Shown here in pieces: positions 16,284 to 23,440 of a DNA stretch of 64,000 nt. Each line of letters opens with the position of its first letter. Position 1 is the stretch's first letter. The stretch spans positions 229,730-293,729 of the forward strand of contig NZ_VCRA01000010.1 of the NCBI RefSeq assembly GCF_005938385.1. Direction: 5' to 3'. The notes under the pieces are model-generated. The model was not told the DNA's origin, ran no database searches, and saw nothing but the letters and a program-made list of their open reading frames with translations. The translations under genes and the position numbers were made by a program. Origin of the DNA: Paenibacillus mesophilus (GTDB lineage: Bacteria > Bacillota > Bacilli > Paenibacillales > NBRC-103111).

Positions 16284-17858
16284 TTACACCGGAGAGATAA
16301 CCGGCCAATCCAATTCCACGCCGGCCCGGACAAGCCGGGCTTGGAAATCGCGAAGATGCGGCTCGGTATTGCGCACCTCGCGGGGCGTGAGTCCGTTGTC
16401 GAGGCAGTAGGCGGCCAAATATCCAGCCGCTTCGCCGATGTTCCACTCCACCGGATGGAGCCGGTAGCAGCCGTTGGTCAGATGCGTCACGCCGATATTT
16501 TTGCAGGCCGGCAACAAGTTGTCGACCCTCACCGGAATAAGGCTGCCCAGCGGAATTTGGAACGGGCTGACCGGAACGTAGCAGCCTTCCCGCCCGCCGG
16601 TCGTCGGGTGAAGGTCGATGCGGTAGCAGCCGACGCCGACCGAATCGACGAACTTCTCGGCATCATCCCGTCCTCTGGCGGCTGGGCTGACATGCTGCTC
16701 CAACACGGTGAATTCGGCGCGAATCCGCCGCGATTCGCGAATATACGGCGCTTTGGCCATCCCGTCCTCCGTGCCCAGCACATCCTTGCGCAGCCGCAGG
16801 CCGGGATATCCTTTGCCGCCATCCGGCCGGGGAGCTTCCGTCTGCAGCCAGTAGAGCAGGCTGCGGCTCAAATTTTTCGCCCGCTTGATTTGCCGCTCCC
16901 GCTCCGTCTCGTCCACGTCGATAATGCTGCCGAGCCAGTAATCGTTCTGCGGCCAATTGACGAGCGTAATATCGCTATCGAACGTCCCCGGCACGAAATT
17001 GGACTTATCGGTCGAGCGGCGGTAGTCCCACAGCGGGAATATGCCGGGTTCTCCGGTCTTGAACAGGCTGTACGATTTGAACGGGCTGAAGCTGGAGGTA
17101 GCCCAGCTGAGCAGGCGATCCTTCATGAACGGAGCCTGGTAGGTGAGCCAAAACTCATACTCGTCCGGCTTCGCGATCGTATGGTCTTCGCCTTCGCGGT
17201 AGTCCATGGCGAATACGACCGTGAACGACTGGATGTCGTCCGGCTCCGCATCTCCCTCGAGCGCGCTCGGCTCGCCGGTTTCGGCCTTCGATTCCGCGCC
17301 TGTCACGTATTCGATGCCGGCCAGCGGCAGCAGGTCGCCGCATTCCGTTGCATCCAGCACATAGGGGGCATGCAAAATCTGTTCTTCGCCGTCCGGCGTG
17401 TGCCGCACCGTTACGCTAACGACCCGATTGCCGTCCGTCTGCGCGGCGACCGGCTTGCGGTTCAGCAAAATCGTGACGGCCCCGCTGTGCACATAAGGCG
17501 CCATCATCTCGTTCAGCACGGCCAGCGCAACGCGCGGCTCGACGCATAAGCGGCTGACGATAGCGTTGCCCGGGTTAAGGCGGGGGTTGGCCGTCGCTTC
17601 AGGTGTCAGCGGGAAGTTGCGCTTGTAATAGTCCCGCACCTTATCGCGGAAAGCGCGGTATGTGCGGGTGCAGCCGAATTGCTCGATCCAGCGGTGCTCG
17701 TCGGGAGGGACGGCCTGGCTCGTCACCTGGCCTCCGATCCAATCGGTTTCTTCGGTCAGGATGACGCGCTTGCCGGCTTTGGCCGCCGCCATGGCCGCCG
17801 CGCAGCCGCCGAGCCCTCCGCCGATAATGAGGATGTCGCTATTCATCACCTGTGACAT
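16284..17858 (-). CDS. FAD-dependent oxidoreductase (FAD_oxidored family)
   Basis: I start it at ATG 17858, where AGGAAG stands seven bases upstream; this gives 524 residues. The Rossmann motif ILIIGGGLGGCAAAMAAAKAGKRVILTEE binds FAD ADP, followed by IGGQ and, later, LDATECGDLLPLAG and the C-terminal FAD motif PACKNIGVTHLTNGCYRLHPVEWNIGEAAG. This family occurs with polysaccharide-lyase and sugar-catabolic genes; some members were once called xanthan lyase-like. It begins 12 bases after the nanE stop and ends a three-gene leftward operon with nanE and a toroid protein. The role is probably oxidation of an unusual sugar or its lactone. The substrate is unknown. Confidence 0.85.
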   Translation of the reverse strand: MSQVMNSDILIIGGGLGGCAAAMAAAKAGKRVILTEETDWIGGQVTSQAVPPDEHRWIEQFGCTRTYRAFRDKVRDYYKRNFPLTPEATANPRLNPGNAIVSRLCVEPRVALAVLNEMMAPYVHSGAVTILLNRKPVAAQTDGNRVVSVTVRHTPDGEEQILHAPYVLDATECGDLLPLAGIEYVTGAESKAETGEPSALEGDAEPDDIQSFTVVFAMDYREGEDHTIAKPDEYEFWLTYQAPFMKDRLLSWATSSFSPFKSYSLFKTGEPGIFPLWDYRRSTDKSNFVPGTFDSDITLVNWPQNDYWLGSIIDVDETERERQIKRAKNLSRSLLYWLQTEAPRPDGGKGYPGLRLRKDVLGTEDGMAKAPYIRESRRIRAEFTVLEQHVSPAARGRDDAEKFVDSVGVGCYRIDLHPTTGGREGCYVPVSPFQIPLGSLIPVRVDNLLPACKNIGVTHLTNGCYRLHPVEWNIGEAAGYLAAYCLDNGLTPREVRNTEPHLRDFQARLVRAGVELDWPVISPV

Positions 17859-17869
17859 CGGATCACTTC

Positions 17870-18556
17870 CTAATTGGATTGCTTCAGCCATTGGCCGAGT
17901 CGGTCCGCATATTTTTGGGTAATGAACTGAGGCCGTGTAATGGCGCCGCCGACGACAACGTATTCGGCTCCGGCCTCGAGCGCCTCGACCGCTTCGGCAG
18001 GGCTCCAGATCCGACCTTCCGCGACCAGCGGCTTCTTCAATTGCTTCGCCAGCTGCCGGACCAGCTCCAGATCGGGACCTTCCTGCTTCGGGCTGTACGG
18101 TGTATATCCGGACATCGTCGTGGAGATGAGATCCGCTCCGAGCGATTCCGCGAGCAGCCCTTCCTCCAAAGTCGAAATATCGGCCATGACCGCCACGCCC
18201 GCCTCATGGCAATGGCGAATCAGCTCGACGACCCGCTCGGCGCGGTCTTCCCGGTTCGTCATATCCATGGCGACGACGTCGGCGCCTGCGTCGATAATCG
18301 CCTGCACGTCGACAAGCTCCGGCGTAATGTAGATGTCCGAGCCGGGAATGTCGCGCTTCAGCAGTCCGATAACGGGCAGCTTCACCGCAGCCTTGATCTC
18401 GCGTATATCGTCCGGTCCGTTGGCGCGGATGCCGATCGCTCCGCCCTGCTCGGCGGCAAGCGCCATGCGCGCCATCGTTCCTTGCCAGTACAGTGGCTCG
18501 CCCGGCAATGCCTGGCAGGACACAATCAATCCTCTTTGGGCAAATATCGGTTTCAT
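17870..18556 (-). CDS. nanE: Putative N-acetylmannosamine-6-phosphate 2-epimerase
   Basis: NanE turns ManNAc 6-phosphate into GlcNAc 6-phosphate in sialic acid and ManNAc breakdown. The 228-residue TIM barrel has the family marks: N-terminal GLIVSCQALPGEPLY, AIGIRANGPDDIREIKAAVKLPVIGLLKRD, DVVAMDMTNR, and late phosphate-binding GGAITRPQFIT. AGGAG precedes the ATG. No N-acetylneuraminate lyase (nanA) or sialic acid transporter is in the window, so the input is more likely ManNAc or another route than sialic acid. Middle gene of a leftward three-gene operon. Confidence 0.92.
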   Translation of the reverse strand: MKPIFAQRGLIVSCQALPGEPLYWQGTMARMALAAEQGGAIGIRANGPDDIREIKAAVKLPVIGLLKRDIPGSDIYITPELVDVQAIIDAGADVVAMDMTNREDRAERVVELIRHCHEAGVAVMADISTLEEGLLAESLGADLISTTMSGYTPYSPKQEGPDLELVRQLAKQLKKPLVAEGRIWSPAEAVEALEAGAEYVVVGGAITRPQFITQKYADRLGQWLKQSN

Positions 18557-18597
18557 GGGATGAACACTCCTTGATTATCTGGATGAGTAATGAACGG

Positions 18598-19659
18598 TTA
18601 CGCCTGCGAGTGGTCCAGACCGATTGCGCACAGAAGGCCGGCAAACGTGGCCGCCTTGCGGAACGTAGTCGTAACCGGAGAACGCTCGGGGTCATCGTTT
18701 TTGACTTTGGGCCGGAAGTAGGAGATGCCGTCGCGGGTCAGGCCGTCCTCGACTTCCGCAAGTCGCCTTGCAACATAAGCCTGCGCCTGCTCGATATGAG
18801 GGACGCGGGAGAGCGCGAGCGTGATTTCCGGCACGTTCGCCCAGTCGCGGCACCACCATGGCGCCTCGTTGCTGTCGTTCGGTCCGTCGACGAGCGCCTG
18901 GAGCACGGTTTGCACCGCTTCTTCCTCGATGTGCTTCCACCTTTCCCGAAGCGGCTCGGACAACAGCGGAAGCAGCGGGGAAGCGAACGCGATAATCGTC
19001 ACTTGGTACGCCACGCTGTTCCCCATTCCGACGCTGCCGTCCCAATTTTCCGTGTACGGCCACCAGCCGGGGGTGTGGCGTCCGAACCGGTCGGCCACGT
19101 GGGCCACTGTTCGCTCGATCTGCTCGAGGTAGACTGGGTTTCCGGTCAGCTCATAAGCCCTTCCGAGCGTATGCGCGGCGTAAATGTCGCCGTTCAGCAC
19201 GTCGTGCATGCGGGCGTTCGGGTTTTTATAGATGGCGCCGGGATTTTCTTCCGCCACCTGGGTCAGCAAATAGTCGGCGGAGCGGATCAGACTCGTCTTG
19301 GCCGATTCGTTGCCCGTAGCCTTATACACGTGGTACAGGCTGTTGGCCGAAGCCCCGATCTCGGCGATATCCACGGTTCCGGACTCGCCTTTCTTGACAT
19401 AATAAGGCTGGCCGAACGCGCCTGACGGCAGCTGCCGCCGCATGACATCGTCTATTAACCGGGCGGCGGTATCCGAGCCGGCAGCGCCGGCAAGCTTGGA
19501 TTCCAGCACGTACAGGCAGGCGGTTTGCGCCGTCGTGCAGCAGCTCGCGCGGTCGCCGAGCTCGTCGTCCAATACGTATAGCCGCCCGGCTTCGTCATGC
19601 CGCAGCAAGCCGTCCAAATACGCTTTCAATTTCCCGGCAAGCGAAGGGATTTGCTCCAT
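18598..19659 (-). CDS. Alpha/alpha-toroid protein of unknown function
   Basis: The protein has 353 residues, no signal peptide, and repeated helix pairs in the style of (alpha/alpha)6 barrels of glycoside hydrolase families (for example ASANSLYHVYKATGNESA, GDIYAAHTLGRAYELTGNPVYLEQIERTVAHV). Aromatic and acidic clusters (PGWWPYTENWDGSVGMGNS, EAPWWCRDWANVPE) would line the barrel. It resembles unsaturated glucuronyl hydrolases or epimerases in build, but I cannot assign it. GAGGAG precedes the ATG. It is first gene of the operon with nanE and the FAD oxidoreductase, so cytoplasmic processing of an imported oligosaccharide is a fair inference. Confidence 0.7.
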   Translation of the reverse strand: MEQIPSLAGKLKAYLDGLLRHDEAGRLYVLDDELGDRASCCTTAQTACLYVLESKLAGAAGSDTAARLIDDVMRRQLPSGAFGQPYYVKKGESGTVDIAEIGASANSLYHVYKATGNESAKTSLIRSADYLLTQVAEENPGAIYKNPNARMHDVLNGDIYAAHTLGRAYELTGNPVYLEQIERTVAHVADRFGRHTPGWWPYTENWDGSVGMGNSVAYQVTIIAFASPLLPLLSEPLRERWKHIEEEAVQTVLQALVDGPNDSNEAPWWCRDWANVPEITLALSRVPHIEQAQAYVARRLAEVEDGLTRDGISYFRPKVKNDDPERSPVTTTFRKAATFAGLLCAIGLDHSQA

Positions 19660-20040
19660 AGGAAATTTCTCCTCACGTTTGAAGTCATCCTATCCATATT
19701 AAGAAATGAACTACCTTGAGTATAACATACTTTGGAGAAAAGTTCCCTTTCATAATAATATTATGAAGGAAAAATTCATCCACACACCGGCATCGCTTGA
19801 AATAAGCGGGAAAAGAAACTACAATGAAGATACAGCGAATGGAGCATATCTCCCTTTTCATGACTGAAAATAGGATAATATTTCCTGCCTCACTCCGTTC
19901 TCTGCTTTTCCGGTTCCTGACATTGACACGAAGCCGAGCCTATACTACAATTTCGACAAGAAACGACGCAGCTCCGCTCAAGTTACGAATGGGGACTGCT
20001 TCTTTTTTTGCAAGCGGATTATTTTTCGGGGGTGGGTACG
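19660..20040. promoter_or_regulatory. Divergent regulatory region with perfect palindrome
   Basis: This 381-base gap serves two directions. Leftward: a -10 box TATACT (19724 to 19719 on the minus strand) without a good -35 box, suggesting need for an activator. The perfect palindrome TTCATAATAATATTATGAA at 19749-19767 lies just upstream and is a good operator candidate for the nanE operon. Rightward: a sigma-A promoter TTGACA (19923-19928), 17-base spacer, TACAAT (19946-19951) before the truncated regulator gene. No gene is seen. Confidence 0.65.
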
Positions 20041-21897
20041 GTGGCAGGCAAGTTCACGCGGCTGTTCAAGAACACGACGTTCAAGCGGAAGCTGTACTTG
20101 TACTCGCTCCTCTTGTGCCTCGTACCGGTGCTCGTTCTCGGGACGTTATCTTCGACGATCGCTTCCCGGATGGTGCAGGAGGAAGTGGACCACAATCATC
20201 AGATCATCCTGCGGCAAATCCAGTTCCAAGTCGACCGTTTCCTGCAGACGCTGGAGAAATCGTCCATCGACTTGGCCAACAATTCGATCGTCGAGAAATC
20301 GGTCCAAGCGGGACCTTCGATGCAGCATCTGGACATCTCTTTGGAAATGATCGACCTCGTTCAGCGGCAGCGCAATTTCTCCGAAATTCCTTACGATATA
20401 TCGATTATATATAGCCACTACGGCAAAGTGTATTCGAACAGGGACGGCCTGATCGGTCAAAACGACTTCGCCTACGCGGACATCGCCCGGCAGCTTATCG
20501 CCAAATATAACGGTCCCGTCGTCATCTCGCCGCGTACGTATCCGAACCAGGACGAGCTGCTCGTCATCCGGTCCGTGCCGCTGTTTATTACCGACAAGGC
20601 CGACGGGTTTGTCATGCTGCACATCAAGTCGAACAAGCTGAGTTCATTCGTGCAATCGGTACAACTGGGCGAACGCCGGCGGCTGCTCGTTCTCGATGAC
20701 AAGGGTACGGTCGTGACGAGTCATAACCCGGAAGAAATCGGCACGCGAATCAATTCGTCCGAGCTGTACCGGTATTGGAGCGACCCGGATGGGTCATCCG
20801 GACAAGTCGAGCTGGACGGGGTATCGTATCAAGTATCGATGGAACGTTCCGCCTTTAACAATTGGACGTATTTGGCCTTGACGGAAAGCTCTCTGCTTAC
20901 GGGCAAAGCGAAGCGTATTCAAACGCTCACCTGGACGATCGTGGCCGCGCTCGTCGCGGTCTGGGTCAGCATAGCGCTGCTCGGGACGAATCGGCTGTAC
21001 AACCCGATTCAGCGGCTATCCAATAAATTTTCGGGCGCAGCCCGCAGCAATACGCCGCCGCGCGACGGTCTGGAGGCGCTCGATTCGTTCATCCACCATG
21101 TCGTCATGACGAACGACCGGCTGCAGCATCGTCTGAACGAGCAGCTGCCTTATTTGAAAGAAACGGTGTACCAGCAGCTGCTGAGAGGCGAGATGGACGA
21201 CCGCGATATCCACGACAAAACGGAGCAATACGGCTTCCCGCTGAAAGGAAACTGGTTTTGCGTCTGCCTCGTCGACGTCGATGAATTCGGCCGTTTCCGT
21301 GAAACGTACCGCGAGAAGGACCGGTCGCTCATGCTGTATGCGCTGCGCAAAATGTGCGAAGAGCTGTGCGAGCAGGAGCCCGACTTTTCGTGCATTACCG
21401 CCGCTCCTCTTCCCGGGCAGGTCGCGATCGTCATCGGTCTGGACCGGATCGACGACGACGCCGAACGCAAGGTCAAGGAAATGGCGGCCCAAATCAACGG
21501 CAAGGTGCGCCATTATTTCCAATTTACCGTCACGGTCGCCTTAAGCCGCCCGGGCAAAAATTACCGCAGCATCAGCGAATCGTACCAGCAAGCGCTCGAG
21601 CTGTTAAGCTACCGGCTGCTGCTTGGCCATAACCAGTTCATTACGAGCGATGAGCTCAAGCCGTCGGTGCAGCAGTCCCGCACCGCGATCGTCAAGCGCC
21701 TGAAAAAAATCGTCTCCTGCATCGCCCAAGGCGATCTGGAAGGAGCCGACGCCGAACTGGCGGAGATGATGCGGGAAGTTCCGCAATATGTGCAAAATTC
21801 GGAGACGGTGCTCGGGTTGTTCGCCTATTTGATCGGGGAGATGGATGTTACCCGCTCGATCAGCGCAATTCGAAAAACTTGGATTTCGACTGGCTGA
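20041..21897 (+). pseudogene. Membrane sensor/AraC-type regulator, C-terminal HTH deleted
   Basis: The frame starts at GTG 20041 after GGGGGTGGG. It encodes a membrane helix (LYLYSLLLCLVPVLVLGTLSS), an extracellular Cache-like domain (about 35-290), a second helix (TWTIVAALVAVWVSIALLG) and a cytoplasmic region (DRLQHRLNEQLPYLKETVYQQLLRGEM... FSCITAA... SRPGKNYRSISESYQQALELLSYRLLLG). This is the build of the roughly 750-residue Paenibacillus regulators that end in an AraC helix-turn-helix. Here coding agreement stops at IGEMD near 21845; the last 16 residues are out-of-frame sequence from a sugar-binding-protein gene. The DNA-binding domain is missing, so it cannot act as a normal activator. 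Confidence 0.8.
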
Positions 21898-22334
21898 ACG
21901 GCAATGAGAACCAAGGTTACAAAATCGTAAACGGGTCCGTCCAAAGAGAGCTTGAAGAAAAAGGAATGGCACCTATGAACTACTTGCCGGAAAGGACCAT
22001 GTGGGCGCCCAGCGACGATGCGAACGGCTACTCGAAGGAATACACGGTTCCGCTGCTGCGCGACGTTGCCGCCCAATTCGAGACGATGCACAAAGGCTTG
22101 AAGCATTATGTGAATCCGGTCAACGCCGTCTTCTCCGAGACAAGAGCAACTAAAGATTCGGAGCTCAGCAAATTCCTGTACACCGAGCAAACCAAAATGA
22201 TATTCGGCGAAAAACCGGTTTCCGATTGGGACAAAATGGTGAAGGATTGGATGGATAAAGGCGGTTCGCAAGTGCTGAAGGAAGTGAATGACGCGTTGAA
22301 AGAATCCGGCTACAGCTCCGCACAGTGGAAATAA
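21846..22334 (+). pseudogene. 3' fragment of an extracellular sugar-binding protein gene
   Basis: From about 21849 the frame reads YPLDQRNSKNLDFDWLNG and continues to ...GGSQVLKEVNDALKESGYSSAQWK and stop, the usual end of LipO/LplA-type solute-binding lipoproteins of about 550 residues. The signal peptide and first two lobes are missing. An ATG at 21879 would allow a 151-residue product, but without an export signal or ligand-binding lobe it would not work. The fragment is joined directly to the truncated regulator above. Confidence 0.8.
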
Positions 22335-22359
22335 TGATTAACGGGTTAACAGGACTCCC

Positions 22360-22389
22360 TTGACTAAATTCGCAATGATCGGATACAAT
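22360..22389 (+). promoter_or_regulatory. Sigma-A promoter of the TerC transcript
   Basis: TTGACT at 22360-22365, an 18-base spacer and TACAAT at 22384-22389 stand about 15 bases before the riboswitch aptamer. Confidence 0.7.
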
Positions 22390-22403
22390 AAAGTCAATCG
22401 AAT

Positions 22404-22500
22404 CAAAGGGGAGTAGCTACTACAGCAAAGTCGTCATTACGGGACTAACCACGTCCTCGGCTTTGTTGGCAACGTCACCGTTGTTAGCAAGACCTTTGCC
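22404..22500 (+). ncRNA. yybP-ykoY manganese riboswitch
   Basis: The leader begins with the hallmark AAAGGGGAGTAGC, carries CAAAGTCGTC and GGCTTTGTTG arms of the conserved junction, and closes with TTAGCAAGACCTTTGCC. These match the yybP-ykoY class, which binds Mn2+ and turns on Mn exporters and TerC proteins. A TerC-family gene follows, the classic partner. Confidence 0.93.
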
Positions 22501-22533
22501 GAATAGGTAAAGGTCTTTTCCGTTTTGTATAAA

Positions 22534-22566
22534 ACGGCCTTTACCAGCCAGGGTAAGGTCGTTTTT
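22534..22566 (+). terminator. Riboswitch expression-platform terminator
   Basis: ACGGCCTTTACC pairs imperfectly with GGGTAAGGTCGT over a 5-base loop and is followed by TTTTTATTTT. The preceding GGTAAAGGTC stretch can pair alternatively with GACCTTTGCC of the aptamer end, giving a switch by transcription termination. Confidence 0.75.
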
Positions 22567-22656
22567 ATTTTGCTTGTGCAAATCAGATGAAAACCGGCTG
22601 TGTTGCGCACAATATAACAAACGGCGCTTGTCCGACAAACCAAAGGAGGAATCAGG

Positions 22657-23370
22657 ATGGATTGGTTTACCGGGGAAATGCTGTCCGCACTTTTAATGAT
22701 CATCGTAATCGACTTGGTGCTGGCGGGTGATAACGCGATCGTGATCGGTATGGCCGCACGAAACTTGCCCAAGGAGCAGCAGAAGAAAGCCGTCATCTGG
22801 GGGACCGTCGGAGCCGTCGTAATCCGGGCCGTCGCGACGCTGGCCGTCGTTTGGCTGCTGGCCATTCCGGGATTGCTGCTTGTCGGCGGATTGTTCCTGG
22901 TCTGGATTGCGATCAAGCTGCTTACCGAAGAGAAAAACCATGACAACGTCAAAGCGGGAACTACGCTCGCGGCCGCGATCCGGACGATCGTCATCGCCGA
23001 CGCCGTAATGGGCATCGATAACATTCTCGCCGTAGCGGGCGCCGCTCATGGCAGCTTCGCACTAGTAGTTGTCGGACTAGCTATCAGCGTTCCGGTCATG
23101 GTATGGGGGAGCACGCTGGTACTCAAGCTGATCGAGAAATATCCGGCTACGATGTATATCGGAGCCGCCGTACTTGCTTTTACGGCCGCCAAGATGATCG
23201 TCGACGAGAAGTTCATAAAGGCGTTCATCGGCGAAGGATTTTTGAAGTGGACGATCGTTGCCGTCATCGTCGTCATCGTAATGGCTATCGGTATGGCCAT
23301 CAAGAAGGACCGTGCGAAGAAAGCCGCTACTTCGGTAGCCGGCGGACACGAGCCGTTTAAAGCATCTTAA
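22657..23370 (+). CDS. TerC-family membrane protein (YkoY type)
   Basis: The protein has 237 residues and about seven membrane helices. The acidic TerC motif IDLVLAGDNAIVIGMA lies in helix 1 and the paired IADAVMGIDNILAVAGAA later, as in Mn-exporting TerC proteins. CAAAGGAGGAATC precedes the ATG. A Mn riboswitch and its terminator lie directly upstream, so expression should rise with high Mn2+. The likely role is Mn2+ efflux or metalation of exported enzymes. Confidence 0.93.
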   Translation: MDWFTGEMLSALLMIIVIDLVLAGDNAIVIGMAARNLPKEQQKKAVIWGTVGAVVIRAVATLAVVWLLAIPGLLLVGGLFLVWIAIKLLTEEKNHDNVKAGTTLAAAIRTIVIADAVMGIDNILAVAGAAHGSFALVVVGLAISVPVMVWGSTLVLKLIEKYPATMYIGAAVLAFTAAKMIVDEKFIKAFIGEGFLKWTIVAVIVVIVMAIGMAIKKDRAKKAATSVAGGHEPFKAS

Positions 23371-23426
23371 GCCAAAGCGGTAAAAAGCCCGGCGGACCAA
23401 GTCCCCGGGCTTTTTACCGCTTTGGC
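23371..23426. terminator. Strong bidirectional terminator
   Basis: A perfect 22-bp inverted repeat (23371-23392 with 23405-23426) contains AAAAAGCCCGG and its complement around a 12-base loop. A and T tracts lie inside the stem. It separates the TerC gene from the convergent beta-propeller gene. Confidence 0.9.
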
Positions 23427-23440
23427 GAGCAAGCCGCTTC

